64,000 nt of DNA from Bacteroidales bacterium (GCA_017616735.1 JAFZXP010000072.1:1-64000); one strand, 5' to 3'. Positions 16,638-26,401 are shown, counted from the stretch's first letter. A program made the numbers and translations. The notes: generated by a model not told the origin, from the sequence alone.

Positions 16638-18095
16638 ATGAAAAAAATCATAGTTTTTATCTTCGTCATATTTTTGTCACTCAATGCTTTAGCTCAGCTT
16701 GAGGTGAAACATAACTCGTTCAAAGAAGTGCATGGCTTCGTGAATATTAACCTTGAAAAGCAGAACGACAGTTACGAAAAACCGTATGCGGTGTTGAAAA
16801 TCAGAACGGAAAATATCGATGATCAACAACGTAATAAATTGAATTTCAAGGTGCAAGACAATGTTGATTATGAAGTTGAATATAAAGTTGGCGAGGTGTG
16901 GCTCTACATCAGCTATTTCGCCACATATCTTCAGATTTCGCATTCAGAACTTGGTTCTGCTGATATTTATTTTCCATTTGACATGATAGGCAAAAAAGGC
17001 TATGAACTGACGCTTGTCAACAAACAGAAAGACGCTACAGGTTCAGGAATACTTGTTATCACTACAAAACCGGAAGATGAGGCCACAATCACGCTTAACG
17101 GCAAAACTTTGAAAAAGAAAACCCCTTTCACCAACGATATGATTGCCGCCGGACATTATGAGGTGACTGTTTCGAAAGAGAATTTTCAAAATGTCACAAA
17201 AACATTTGAAATCTATGACGGAGATACAACTTATCTTGAAATAAAAATGCCTTATACTTTGTGTAAATTGAATATCAACTCCAACCCTGTGGGTGCAACG
17301 GTTTATATCGACGACAAAGATTGCGGTGTCACACCTTTGGCTTTGGAAAATGTCAATTTCGGCACTCATAATATCAGAATAGAAAAAAATGGCTGCAAAA
17401 ATTATAAAAAAACAGTTACTCTGACAAATGAAGAGGTGTGTTTCGTTGTTAATATCAACAAATGTCCCGACAAAGCACTGCCAGGCGTGTTTTCTGTGAG
17501 TCCGAAGAAAAAAGTTCATTTTGCAGTAGGTGATTTGTGTCGTAATACTGAATATGATAAGAATAATAAAATAAAAGTTATTTTGGGTTTTGAACGTCCG
17601 CCGTACAAACAAGATGACGGTGTTAATATTTACGGCCATAATTTATTTGGCTGGGGTGAAAGTGACAATCCAAAGAAGGTGTCAAAATCTTTTTACGAAT
17701 TGGGTAAAAATGTCGATGGCAACTGGCGAACTTTATCAATAAAGGAATGGGAATATGTTTTATTTGAAAGAAACACTCCTTCCGGAATAAGATATGTGCA
17801 TGCCAATATTGGCGGAACTGATGGCATAATATTGCTTCCTGATGACTGGAGTGAAACTGACGCTATAGATAAGATAGACTGGAATGTGGAGATAGAGCAA
17901 AGCGGTGTCGTTTTTTTGCAAAATGGAGAGTATTGGAGCTCGACAGGAAAGGCATTCAAAGATGATGCAGGTGAAGGTGTCGATGCCAGGTGCATTATGA
18001 TAAACAACAAAGAAGTGGTAAGTACCAGTGATTGGGTTTTCGGTGCTTCTTCTTTTGGAAAAAAATCTGTTCGTCTCGTTTGTCCCGCAAAATAA
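16638..18095 (+). CDS. Secreted PEGA-domain protein with SVRLV-type C-terminal domain (first of pair)
   Basis: The 485-residue protein has a signal peptide (FVIFLSLNALAQ). An N-terminal domain of about 115 residues follows, then two PEGA-like beta domains: residues about 135-200 with ITTKPEDEATITLNGK, and about 205-275 with INSNPVGATVYIDDKDCGVTPL. The C-terminal 200 residues (PGVFSVSP, FGWGESDNP, WRTLSIKEWEYVLFER, IILLPDDW, SVRLVCP) resemble a domain found in many Bacteroidales surface proteins and related in pattern to FISUMP/formylglycine-enzyme-like folds. No catalytic role is evident. PEGA domains often act in surface layers or binding. It is a tandem paralogue of the next gene, which starts 8 bp downstream. 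Confidence 0.8.
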   Translation: MKKIIVFIFVIFLSLNALAQLEVKHNSFKEVHGFVNINLEKQNDSYEKPYAVLKIRTENIDDQQRNKLNFKVQDNVDYEVEYKVGEVWLYISYFATYLQISHSELGSADIYFPFDMIGKKGYELTLVNKQKDATGSGILVITTKPEDEATITLNGKTLKKKTPFTNDMIAAGHYEVTVSKENFQNVTKTFEIYDGDTTYLEIKMPYTLCKLNINSNPVGATVYIDDKDCGVTPLALENVNFGTHNIRIEKNGCKNYKKTVTLTNEEVCFVVNINKCPDKALPGVFSVSPKKKVHFAVGDLCRNTEYDKNNKIKVILGFERPPYKQDDGVNIYGHNLFGWGESDNPKKVSKSFYELGKNVDGNWRTLSIKEWEYVLFERNTPSGIRYVHANIGGTDGIILLPDDWSETDAIDKIDWNVEIEQSGVVFLQNGEYWSSTGKAFKDDAGEGVDARCIMINNKEVVSTSDWVFGASSFGKKSVRLVCPAK

Positions 18096-18102
18096 ATTTA
18101 AT

Positions 18103-19761
18103 ATGAAAAAATTTATAATCCTTGTATTTGCAAGTTTTTTAGCGTTAAACGCATTGGCGCAGCTTGAGGTGAAAGAGGGCTCTTTCAGAATGGTGCCCGG
18201 TTTTGTCAACACCAACCCCGATCCCGATTATCAGACCGATGATAATTACTATCCTTTTGCGATTATCAAGATAAAAACAGAAGGTTTAGACGACAAACAG
18301 CGTCGTGAATTGTTGTTTCAAGGCAACGCGGCAACATATTTTATGCTCGAATACAAACAAGACGAGATATGGCTGTATCTTACAGCAAAATATGCCGATT
18401 ATATAAAGTTTTCACATCGCGACCTCAGCACCTTGGAATACACTTTGCCAGAACAACTGAAGCCGAATCAGGGATACGAGCTGACTTTGGTAAACACCAA
18501 CACCAAGGTTGCGAAATACGGAAGCATTACCGTTACAACAACACCCAAAGACCAAGCTGACATAACGTTAGACGGTAAGGTTTTGGAGCAAAAAACACCT
18601 TACACCAATGACGCTATTATTGTCGGACAACACGAAATCACTGTATCCAAATTTCCATACGCGCCAACAACGAAAATCGTGGATATCAAAGAAGGCGAAC
18701 ATCTCAATTTGGAAATTTTCATGCCATTTTCATACGGTACTTTGACAATAGAGACGACACCTCCCGGAGCCACAGTGATTATTGATAAAAAAGAGTATGG
18801 GACAACACCGATAACCATCGACACTTTAGTCGTCGGAAATCACTTTATCATGCTAAAGAAAGACGGTTTGAAGTTGATGACTGAAAAAATAAATCTTAAC
18901 CACGACACGCCAATAAATATCAAAAAGACGTTCGAGACTTGCCCTGTGGGTGCCATCGACGGAGTGTTCTCGGTGAGCGACACTTCTCAAGTTTATTTCT
19001 CACAAGGAAACCTTCAATACCAACCTTCTACCAAGATATGGCGTTTTGCCGGTCATCAAGGTTATTTCATCGGCAAAGACAATAAAAAAGCTTCAGAAAA
19101 AAACAGCGGCTGGGTTGACTGGTTTGCATGGAACACCGCCAACAACCCTATGAGCAGGTCGAAAAATTCACAAGATTACAAAGGCGATAAATTTGTCGAT
19201 TGGGGACACAACCCTATCTCAAACGGAGGCAATACTCCAGACATGTGGCGTACTCTCTCAAACGACGAATGGGATTATTTGTTTTTCAAAAGAAAAACTT
19301 CCTCAGTAATAAATAGCGCAATTGCGCTTGTAAACGGAATATACGGTATGATAATACTACCGGATAACTGGAATGTTGGTTTATATGATTTGAAAGGTTT
19401 TAAAGGAGGTGGTTTTTCAAGTTCTTATGGGCCGGGTGGCTATACAATTGAATCATCGATATCAAACCCAAAGGAAAACGTAATCAGTTTGTCAGACTGG
19501 AAAAACATTTTCGAGGCAAACGGAGCTGTTTTTTTGCCCGCGGCGGGTTACGACAATATAAATTTGAAAATGAAAGATGATTATATCGGAGCTTACTGGA
19601 CAAGTCCAAGCCTTGATAATCAGTTACATTATGAAAAATATGTCCAGCCCGATAGGTTTAGCAAGGATAATAAATTCAGGGTTGGTTTTTGGTCATTGTA
19701 TAGCGGTAGTGGTTTTGAGATTTATCCGGAAAACAGGCTGTCAGTCCGTCTTGTTCATTAA
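18103..19761 (+). CDS. Secreted PEGA-domain protein with SVRLV-type C-terminal domain (second of pair)
   Basis: The ATG at 18103 gives 552 residues and puts the signal peptide (MKKFIILVFASFLALNALAQ) first. The order of domains is the same as in the protein before it: an N-terminal domain, PEGA-like repeats (VTTTPKDQADITLDGK and IETTPPGATVIIDKKEYGTTPI), then the C-terminal domain (DGVFSVSDTSQVYFSQGNLQY, GWVDWFAWNT, WRTLSNDEWDYLFF, MIILPDNW, VFLPAAGY, YWTSP, SVRLVH). This copy keeps the full C-terminal pattern, while the first copy has lost several blocks (no AAGY). The genes are 8 bp apart and clearly arose by tandem duplication followed by divergence. Confidence 0.82.
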   Translation: MKKFIILVFASFLALNALAQLEVKEGSFRMVPGFVNTNPDPDYQTDDNYYPFAIIKIKTEGLDDKQRRELLFQGNAATYFMLEYKQDEIWLYLTAKYADYIKFSHRDLSTLEYTLPEQLKPNQGYELTLVNTNTKVAKYGSITVTTTPKDQADITLDGKVLEQKTPYTNDAIIVGQHEITVSKFPYAPTTKIVDIKEGEHLNLEIFMPFSYGTLTIETTPPGATVIIDKKEYGTTPITIDTLVVGNHFIMLKKDGLKLMTEKINLNHDTPINIKKTFETCPVGAIDGVFSVSDTSQVYFSQGNLQYQPSTKIWRFAGHQGYFIGKDNKKASEKNSGWVDWFAWNTANNPMSRSKNSQDYKGDKFVDWGHNPISNGGNTPDMWRTLSNDEWDYLFFKRKTSSVINSAIALVNGIYGMIILPDNWNVGLYDLKGFKGGGFSSSYGPGGYTIESSISNPKENVISLSDWKNIFEANGAVFLPAAGYDNINLKMKDDYIGAYWTSPSLDNQLHYEKYVQPDRFSKDNKFRVGFWSLYSGSGFEIYPENRLSVRLVH

Positions 19762-19806
19762 ATTAATAAAACTTTTCAACCTTAGCCGCATAAAAGAAAT
19801 TTTTCG

Positions 19807-19814
19807 TATCTTTG
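19807..19814 (+). promoter_or_regulatory. -7 box (TATCTTTG) of guaB
   Basis: TATCTTTG followed by CAG, 38 bp before the guaB ATG. The leader is short and AT rich. No TTG with ideal spacing was found. Confidence 0.6.
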
Positions 19815-19852
19815 CAGATTAATTATTAGAGAATAATTAAAAACTGCATATT

Positions 19853-21325
19853 ATGTCTAAAAACGAAAAATTTATCGAAGAAGGCTTGACCTACGATGAC
19901 GTTCTTCTTATTCCCGCTTACAGTGACATCATTCCACGTGACGCTGATTTGCGAACCAATTTCTCACGCCGCATCAGGCTTAACATTCCTATCGTGACAG
20001 CTGGTATGGATACCGTTACCGAGGCTCCGATGGCCATCGCTATCGCTCAGGAAGGCGGCATCGGCGTTCTGCACAAAAACATGACAATCGAGCAGCAGGC
20101 CGCAGAGGTCACCAAGGTGAAACGCGCCGAAAACGGCATGATCATCAACCCGGTGACAATCAAAGAAGGCGCTTTGGTACGCGATGCCCTCAAAATCATG
20201 AACGAGTATCATATCGGCGGTATTCCGGTTGTGAACGACGACAACAAACTTGTGGGTATAGTCACCAACCGTGACCTCCGCTTCGAACGCAAGACCGATC
20301 GCCCGATTTCGGAAGTGATGACAAAAGACAACCTCATCACCACTACAGAATTCACCGATTTCACTACAGCTGAAGACATACTTCAGGAGCATAAAATCGA
20401 AAAGCTGCCTGTTGTCGACAAGCACAATCACCTTATCGGACTTATCACTTACAAAGATATTATCAAAATCAAGGCTCGCCCTAACGCTTCGAAAGACGAG
20501 CACGGCCGCCTGAGAGTGGCAGCCGCCGTGGGTATCACCTACAACACCATGGAACGCGCTCACGCCCTCGTCGACGCCGGCGTCGACGCCATAGTGGTCG
20601 ATACAGCTCACGGTCACTCGAAGAACGTGTTCAATGTGACAAAAGAATTGCGCAAGGCATTCCCTAACATCGACCTCGTAATCGGCAATATCGCAACAGC
20701 CGAGGCGGCTCGTGACCTCGCCAAACTCGATGTCGACGCTATCAAAGTGGGTATCGGACCCGGCTCAATCTGCACCACACGTATCATCGCAGGCATAGGC
20801 GTTCCTCAGTTGACAGCTGTTTACAACGTGTCGGAGGCTCTTAAAGGCACAGGCATTCCGGTCATCGCCGACGGTGGTATCCGTTACACAGGTGACATAG
20901 TGAAGGCTATCGCGGCAGGCGCTTCAACCATCATGGCAGGCTCGTTGTTCGCAGGCGTTAACGAATCACCTGGTGAAACAATCATTTTCGAAGGCCGTAA
21001 ATACAAGACATATCGTGGAATGGGCTCGCTCGAGGCCATGCAGCATGGCTCGAAAGACCGTTACTTCCAGGATATGGAGGACGACATCAAGAAACTCGTT
21101 CCTGAAGGCATCGTTGGCCGTGTTCCTTACAAAGGAAGCCTCTCGGAAGTGGTCTATCAGATGGTTGGCGGACTCCGCGCAGGTATGGGTTACACAGGCT
21201 CGCACACCATCGACGAGCTGCATAACGCACGCTTCATCAAGATTACGGCATCAGGCATGAACGAAAGCCACCCGCATGACATCACAATCACGCAGGAATC
21301 GCCAAATTATAGCCGCAAGGCATAA
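19853..21325 (+). CDS. guaB: Inosine-5'-monophosphate dehydrogenase
   Basis: The 490-residue length and motifs match GuaB: the N-terminal barrel start ([17 protein letters not shown]), two CBS domains at about residues 95-210 ([35 protein letters not shown]), the substrate loop with catalytic Cys ([11 protein letters not shown]) and the mobile flap region ([16 protein letters not shown]). It oxidises IMP to XMP with NAD, the first committed step to GMP. It is followed by a heptamer array and then by the folding-factor genes. Confidence 0.97.
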   Translation: MSKNEKFIEEGLTYDDVLLIPAYSDIIPRDADLRTNFSRRIRLNIPIVTAGMDTVTEAPMAIAIAQEGGIGVLHKNMTIEQQAAEVTKVKRAENGMIINPVTIKEGALVRDALKIMNEYHIGGIPVVNDDNKLVGIVTNRDLRFERKTDRPISEVMTKDNLITTTEFTDFTTAEDILQEHKIEKLPVVDKHNHLIGLITYKDIIKIKARPNASKDEHGRLRVAAAVGITYNTMERAHALVDAGVDAIVVDTAHGHSKNVFNVTKELRKAFPNIDLVIGNIATAEAARDLAKLDVDAIKVGIGPGSICTTRIIAGIGVPQLTAVYNVSEALKGTGIPVIADGGIRYTGDIVKAIAAGASTIMAGSLFAGVNESPGETIIFEGRKYKTYRGMGSLEAMQHGSKDRYFQDMEDDIKKLVPEGIVGRVPYKGSLSEVVYQMVGGLRAGMGYTGSHTIDELHNARFIKITASGMNESHPHDITITQESPNYSRKA

Positions 21326-21328
21326 TAA

Positions 21329-21380
21329 AGTTTGAAGTTAGAAGTTAGTAGTTAGAAGTTAGAAGTTAGAAGTTAAAAGT
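21329..21380 (+). repeat. Heptamer array after guaB
   Basis: Seven units in register (AGTTTGA, AGTTAGA, AGTTAGT, AGTTAGA three times, AGTTAAA) and a partial AGT. The array starts 3 bp after the guaB stop, reads in the gene's direction, and runs to 7 bp before the next start codon. Each AGTTAGA unit carries TAG. Confidence 0.85.
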
Positions 21381-21387
21381 AGTGAAG

Positions 21388-23385
21388 ATGAAAAAAGTAT
21401 TAGTTCTTTTAGCAATGATGATGCCGGCTTTGCTTTTTGCGCAGGCTTGGAAAAACAAGACCTTGATTAAGATAGGCGAGAAATCCATTACCGCCCGCGA
21501 GTTTATGGATGTCTACGAGAAAAACAATGTTAAAAGCGATATTGTCGACAAGAAAGATGTTGACGATTATCTGAACATGTATGTCAATTTCAAGTTGAAG
21601 GTCGCTGAGGCTGAAGACATGAAAATGGACACCATGCCTAAGTTCATAAAAGAGTACGAAGGCTATCGCAAACAGCTGGCCAAGCCTTATTTTTCGAACG
21701 ATGAGGTGACCGAGCAACTCGTTGAGGAAGCCTACGAGCGTATGCAATGGGATCTCAACGCCAGTCATATCCTTGTGAAATGCGATGCAAACGCTGTGCC
21801 GGCCGATTCGCTGGCAGCTTACAAGAAAGCTCTCGCAATTCGTGATAGAATTGTACGTGGCGAAGACTTCGGCGACGTGGCTGTCGAGACATCAGACGAC
21901 CCGTCAGCTAAAGGTATGGAGGAGATTCCGGGCAAACAGCGCGCTATCAAGGGCAACCGCGGCAATCTCGGATATTTCACTGTTTTCGACATGGTTTATC
22001 CGTTTGAAAGCGGCGCCTACAGAACCAATGAAGGTGAAGTGTCGATGCCGATGCGTTCCGATTTCGGTTATCACATTATTACGGTCAATTCAAAGACACC
22101 GGCATGCGGTGTAGTGACAGCCGCGCATATCTTCCTCGTGGTTGACGAGAAAGATCCTTTGAAAGCCGACTCATTGGTTAAAGAAAGAGCCTTTAACATC
22201 TACAAAGAAATCAAACCCGACGGCAAAAACTGGGATGCCATTGTTCGTAAATACTCCGAAGACAAGGGCACAGCACAAAACGGCGGTATGCTTACTTCGT
22301 TCAAAGTGAGTCAGATAGTGCCTGAGTTTATCGATGTAGTGAAACAACTCAGTCCGGGTGAGTTCTCAGAGCCTGTGAAGACAAATTACGGCTATCATAT
22401 TGTGAAACTCATCTCAACCAAAGGCGTTGGAAGTTTTGAGCAGGAAAAGGAAAATATCAAGAAACGTGTCGAAAAGGACATGCGCGCCAAGGCTTCAGAC
22501 GAAATGGTCATGAAGCGTATCATGAAAGAGGACGGATTCAAGGAGTATACCAGAGTCAAGGACGAATTCATCGCCACAATCGACAGCACTCTCTCGCAGG
22601 GCAAATATGTGGTGGCCGAAGGTGTAGACCTCAACAAAGTTCTGTTCAGATTTGACGAAAAGAAATATACTGTCAACGATTTCGCTGAATATCTGAAAAC
22701 CAAGACAACCAGCCAGCCGTTCATGTCGCCGGCATCGTACGCATACAAACTCTACGACGAGTATCTCAAGGCCGAAACATTCGCCTACGAGGATGCTCAT
22801 CTCGAGGATAAATATCCTGATTTCAAGATGCTGGTCACCGAGTATCACGATGGAATATTGTTGTTTGACTTGATGGACAAGGAGGTTTGGAAAAAAGCCG
22901 AGAAAGACACAACAGGTTTGCGTAACTACTACGAAGAGCATAAAGACGAATACATGTGGGGCGTACGCCTGAAGACCATCTATGCCAACGATCCTACATC
23001 GGAGCATGTCGAGTTTGTCGCCGATCTTATGAAACAAGATCTTACAGTCGACTCGATCAGAAGTTCGCTTAAGGCTGCTGAAATCCGTGGCATCAGCGTC
23101 AGAACACAGTATTTCCAGCATGGTGACAATGTCGATATCGATGAGACAGAGTGGACCCCGGGTGTGTTGCGCACCATACCTTCAACAGTCGACAAATCGA
23201 CCAAGATTGTGAAAGTTTTGGAAGTGCGTCAACCCGAGCCTAAGACCTACAGAGAGGCCAAGGGTCTGATAACATCGGCATATCAGACTAAGCTTGAGGA
23301 CGACTGGGTGAATGAGCTCAGGGAGAAATACAATCCTCAGATCAATCAAAAAATCTTGAATAAGATAAAAAACAGCTATAAATGA
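21388..23385 (+). CDS. Peptidylprolyl isomerase with two parvulin (PpiC) domains
   Basis: The ATG at 21388 gives 665 residues. An in-frame GTG lies 6 bp upstream. A signal peptide (VLLAMMMPALLFAQ) is followed by an N-terminal helical chaperone-like part, then two PpiC domains at about residues 125-235 (ASHILVKCD, DFGYHIITV) and 240-345 (AAHIFLVVDEK, NGGMLTSF, NYGYHIVKL). A long C-terminal part of about 300 residues has no clear relative. It would assist folding of outer-membrane or secreted proteins in the periplasm. The next gene overlaps by ATGA and encodes another folding-related protein. Confidence 0.88.
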   Translation: MKKVLVLLAMMMPALLFAQAWKNKTLIKIGEKSITAREFMDVYEKNNVKSDIVDKKDVDDYLNMYVNFKLKVAEAEDMKMDTMPKFIKEYEGYRKQLAKPYFSNDEVTEQLVEEAYERMQWDLNASHILVKCDANAVPADSLAAYKKALAIRDRIVRGEDFGDVAVETSDDPSAKGMEEIPGKQRAIKGNRGNLGYFTVFDMVYPFESGAYRTNEGEVSMPMRSDFGYHIITVNSKTPACGVVTAAHIFLVVDEKDPLKADSLVKERAFNIYKEIKPDGKNWDAIVRKYSEDKGTAQNGGMLTSFKVSQIVPEFIDVVKQLSPGEFSEPVKTNYGYHIVKLISTKGVGSFEQEKENIKKRVEKDMRAKASDEMVMKRIMKEDGFKEYTRVKDEFIATIDSTLSQGKYVVAEGVDLNKVLFRFDEKKYTVNDFAEYLKTKTTSQPFMSPASYAYKLYDEYLKAETFAYEDAHLEDKYPDFKMLVTEYHDGILLFDLMDKEVWKKAEKDTTGLRNYYEEHKDEYMWGVRLKTIYANDPTSEHVEFVADLMKQDLTVDSIRSSLKAAEIRGISVRTQYFQHGDNVDIDETEWTPGVLRTIPSTVDKSTKIVKVLEVRQPEPKTYREAKGLITSAYQTKLEDDWVNELREKYNPQINQKILNKIKNSYK

Positions 23386-23891
23386 GACGTTTTGTAATCG
23401 GGTTGATAATACTTCTGCCGCTTGTGTCGTGCCACAACAATAGCGTTAACGACAAGGCGATTGCCACCATATACGGTAAGAATTTATATCAATCCGATTT
23501 ACAAAGTGTTATGTATGAAGGTATTAGCTATTCCGACAGCCTGGTCAGGGCAAAGGCCTTCATCGATGAATGGATTCACCGTCAGCTAATCATACATCAG
23601 GCCGAGGCGGCTTTGGGTGCCGACGAGCTTGATTTTTCGAAGCAACTCGAGGAGTATCGCAACTCATTGACAATCTACAAATACGAGACCAAGATAATAG
23701 AACAGCGTCTCGACACTGTAGTTTCGGATGAAGAAATCACAAGATATATAAACGGCGATCCCACACATGATTTTGACAGGGAAACCGTACGTCAGATCAT
23801 CTTGAACAAGCGTAAGAAAGCCATTCTCGAAAAAATGAACAACAGCCTGTACAACAAGGCGGTGAAAGAAAAAATATTTGTAATCTACTAG
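23382..23891 (+). CDS. Small lipoprotein, SurA N-domain-like
   Basis: This 169-residue protein has a lipoprotein signal (GLIILLPLVSC, Cys about 17) and a helical body (IDEWIHRQLIIHQAEAALG, EEYRNSLTIYKYETKIIEQRL) that resembles the helical N-terminal chaperone domain of SurA-like proteins, without a parvulin domain. The start overlaps the upstream isomerase by ATGA and the stop is 2 bp before the next start, so the three genes form a tight operon. A role as a holdase or partner in outer-membrane protein folding is likely from context, but not proven. Confidence 0.75.
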   Translation: MRRFVIGLIILLPLVSCHNNSVNDKAIATIYGKNLYQSDLQSVMYEGISYSDSLVRAKAFIDEWIHRQLIIHQAEAALGADELDFSKQLEEYRNSLTIYKYETKIIEQRLDTVVSDEEITRYINGDPTHDFDRETVRQIILNKRKKAILEKMNNSLYNKAVKEKIFVIY

Positions 23892-23893
23892 CC

Positions 23894-25243
23894 ATGAAGA
23901 TAAACAAGCTTTTAGCTATTATAGTATTCGGAACAATCTGTGGTACCGCGGCTAATGCCCAGCAAGCACAGGTTATCGACAAAGTGGTGGCCGTAGTCGG
24001 CAAAAACATAATACTGCAGTCGGACATCGAGGAACAGTATACTCAATATCGTCTGCAAGGCGGCATCAAAGGAAGCGCCACCAGCATCCGTTGCGAGATT
24101 CTGGAAGATTTGCTTTTCCGCAAGCTGATGCTCAACCAGGCCGAACTTGACAGTATCACCGTCACCGACGAGCAGGTGGAGTCGGAGATGGACTATCGCG
24201 TCCGTTACTTTGTAAGCCAGCTTGGTTCGGAAGAAAAACTGGAGCAGTATTACAACAAGTCGATGTCGGAAATCAAGGATGAGCTGCGTACTATAATCAA
24301 AGATCAGAAGCTTATTGAAGAAGTGCAGCGCGGCATAGTGTCGGGAGTCAGTGCCACACCCAGCGACGTGCGTGAGTTTTATAACAGCATCCCTAAGGAC
24401 TCCATTCCGATGGTCAGTGCGCAATACGAGATTGCCGAGCTTGTTAAGAAACCGCCAATCACCCTCGACGAGAAATTGGCTGTCAAGGATGAGCTTTACG
24501 AACTGCGTTCACGCATTCTGAAAGGTGAGCGTTTCTCAACAATTGCCCGTATTTACTCCGAAGACCCGGGCACTGCCAAAAAAGGCGGCGAGACCGGATT
24601 CCAAGGCAGGGGCGGTTTTGTGCCCGAGTTTGAAGCCGCGGCGTTCGCCCTCAAGGAAGGAGAAGTGTCGGAGGTGGTGGAGACGGAATATGGCTTTCAT
24701 ATCATACAACTCATCGAACGCCGCGGCGATTACGTCAACGTGCGCCACGTGCTTCGTACTCTGAAAGTGTCGCCCGAAGCTCTGCAGACGGCCTACGACC
24801 AACTCGACTCTATCGCAAATTTGATCCGCAACGACAGCATCACATTTGACGAGGCGGTGCGCAAGTTCAGTGATGAAGACGACAAGGTGAACGGCGGCTA
24901 TCTCGTCAACGAGAATACAGGCAGCACGCTCTTTGCCGCCGAAGATCTCGACCAACAGGTGTCGGTGGTGGTCAACAAGTTGCAGGTGGGCGAGGTAAGC
25001 GATCCGGTGGCTATGAAGACGAAAAACGGCAAAGATGCCTACCGGCTTTTGATTATCAAGAAGAAAACCACGGCACACAAAGCCAATCTGAAAGACGACT
25101 ACGCTTTGATACAGCAATGGACTATGCAGAAGAAACGCCAAGAGGCCATCAACAAATGGATTGACGACAAGTCGACCAAAGCATACGTCAACATCAGCGA
25201 GGAATACCGTGACTGCGATTTTCAATTCGATTGGAACAAATAA
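23894..25243 (+). CDS. surA: Periplasmic chaperone/peptidylprolyl isomerase SurA-like
   Basis: The 449-residue length and layout fit SurA: a signal peptide (AIIVFGTICGTAANAQ), a helical N-domain (VDKVVAVVGKNIILQSDIE is the usual start), and two parvulin domains at about residues 175-275 (YSEDPGTAKKGGETGF, TEYGFHIIQLIE) and 285-390 (VRHVLRTLKVS, NGGYLVNENTGSTLF). SurA escorts outer-membrane proteins to the BAM complex. It closes the operon of three folding genes. A paired heptamer array separates it from moxR. Confidence 0.9.
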   Translation: MKINKLLAIIVFGTICGTAANAQQAQVIDKVVAVVGKNIILQSDIEEQYTQYRLQGGIKGSATSIRCEILEDLLFRKLMLNQAELDSITVTDEQVESEMDYRVRYFVSQLGSEEKLEQYYNKSMSEIKDELRTIIKDQKLIEEVQRGIVSGVSATPSDVREFYNSIPKDSIPMVSAQYEIAELVKKPPITLDEKLAVKDELYELRSRILKGERFSTIARIYSEDPGTAKKGGETGFQGRGGFVPEFEAAAFALKEGEVSEVVETEYGFHIIQLIERRGDYVNVRHVLRTLKVSPEALQTAYDQLDSIANLIRNDSITFDEAVRKFSDEDDKVNGGYLVNENTGSTLFAAEDLDQQVSVVVNKLQVGEVSDPVAMKTKNGKDAYRLLIIKKKTTAHKANLKDDYALIQQWTMQKKRQEAINKWIDDKSTKAYVNISEEYRDCDFQFDWNK

Positions 25244-25244
25244 A

Positions 25245-25332
25245 TAGTTGACAGTTAACAGTTATCAGTTAAAAGTTAAAACTGTCAACTGTCAACCGTC
25301 AACTGTCAACTGTCAACTGTCAACTGATAACT
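25245..25332. repeat. Inverted heptamer arrays between surA and moxR
   Basis: The left half (25245-25279) has AGTTGAC, AGTTAAC, AGTTATC, AGTTAAA, AGTTAAA in the direction of surA, starting 1 bp after its stop. The right half, on the opposite strand, has AGTTATC and five units of the AGTTGAC kind. The halves are complementary and could form a long hairpin. Both flanking genes run rightward, so the right half does not follow a minus-strand gene here. Confidence 0.8.
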
Positions 25333-25341
25333 TATAAAAGG

Positions 25342-26301
25342 ATGTACAATAACGATGTCGAAGGTGCGAAAGCGCTTGTAAATAAATACGAATCACTGAA
25401 AAAAGAAATAGGCAAGGTCATCATCGGGCAAAACGAGGTGATTCACGATACCATTTTGTCGATTTTTTGTCAGGGCCACGTGCTGCTGGTTGGTGTTCCC
25501 GGGCTTGCCAAAACATTGTTAATTAACACAATAGGACAAGCTTTGGGTTTAAGCTTCAACCGCATACAGTTCACTCCTGACCTTATGCCTTCAGATATTG
25601 TGGGAACTGAGATTTTGGACGAGTCGCGTCAGTTCAAATTCGTGAAAGGCCCTGTGTTTGCCAACATCATCCTGGCCGACGAAATCAACCGTACACCTCC
25701 TAAAACACAGGCGGCTTTGCTTGAGGCAATGCAGGAGAAAAACGTCACTGTTTCGGGCAAGACATACAAGCTGAGCGAGCCGTTCTTTGTGCTTGCCACA
25801 CAGAATCCTATCGAGCAGGAAGGCACCTATCCGTTGCCTGAGGCTCAGCTCGACCGTTTCATGTTCAACCTCATGCTTGATTATCCTTCTTACGAAGAGG
25901 AGATAGCTGTGGTGAAGAACACCACCGCCGCTAATAATAATAAGGTGGAAGCGGTTATGAGTGCCGATGAGATTATGTATTTCCAGCAGTTGGTGCGTCG
26001 CGTGCCGGTGCCTGACAACGTCTATGAATATGCTGTAAATCTTGTTTCCAAAACCCGTCCCAACACCGAACGTGGCAGCGAGTTGGCAAATAAATATCTG
26101 AGCTGGGGTGCCGGTCCGCGTGCTTCGCAGTATCTTATAATCGGTGCCAAAGCCAATGCCCTGATGAGCGGCAAGTTCTCACCCGACATCGAGGACGTGA
26201 AAAAAGTGGCTGTGCCTGTTCTCAGACACCGCCTTGTTCGCAACTATACCGCTCAAGCTGAAGGAATTTCGATTGAGGAGATCATCAATCAGTTAGCGTA
26301 G
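25342..26301 (+). CDS. MoxR-family AAA+ ATPase
   Basis: The 319-residue protein carries Walker A (GVPGLAKT), Walker B (ILADEINR), the MoxR hallmark TPPKTQAALLEAMQEK, sensor ATQNPIEQEGTYPLPEAQLDRF, and the small C-terminal lid. MoxR ATPases act as chaperones that assemble or activate VWA-domain complexes. In most Bacteroidetes the gene is followed by DUF58 and BatA/BatB genes. Here that set is absent and the next genes are hipBA, so the usual cluster has been broken at this point. An AAAAGG lies just before the ATG. Confidence 0.93.
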   Translation: MYNNDVEGAKALVNKYESLKKEIGKVIIGQNEVIHDTILSIFCQGHVLLVGVPGLAKTLLINTIGQALGLSFNRIQFTPDLMPSDIVGTEILDESRQFKFVKGPVFANIILADEINRTPPKTQAALLEAMQEKNVTVSGKTYKLSEPFFVLATQNPIEQEGTYPLPEAQLDRFMFNLMLDYPSYEEEIAVVKNTTAANNNKVEAVMSADEIMYFQQLVRRVPVPDNVYEYAVNLVSKTRPNTERGSELANKYLSWGAGPRASQYLIIGAKANALMSGKFSPDIEDVKKVAVPVLRHRLVRNYTAQAEGISIEEIINQLA

Positions 26302-26340
26302 AACTTTTAATCGTGAAAATAATAATGTAAAAAATTTATA

Positions 26341-26398
26341 ATAATGTTCATAATATTTAACAAAAAGTATTATTTTTGCGCAGTATTTTGAACATTAT
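26341..26398 (+). promoter_or_regulatory. hipBA promoter flanked by an inverted repeat, candidate operator
   Basis: The -7 box TATTTTTG is at 26371-26378. ATAATGTTCA at 26341-26350 is exactly inverted at 26389-26398, and with scattered mismatches the arms extend to about 17 bp each. The arms bracket the promoter core, as expected for autorepression by a HipB-type antitoxin. Binding is inferred. Confidence 0.65.
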
Positions 26399-26401
26399 AA
26401 T

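Noticed and set aside
19964..20617. Long open frame on the minus strand opposite guaB
   Set aside because: Antisense to a conserved enzyme. It results from codon bias in guaB. The translated His/Val-rich sequence is not protein-like.
25245..25332. Possible CRISPR array
   Set aside because: The 7-bp units follow one another without spacers, and no cas genes are present. The same holds for all heptamer arrays.
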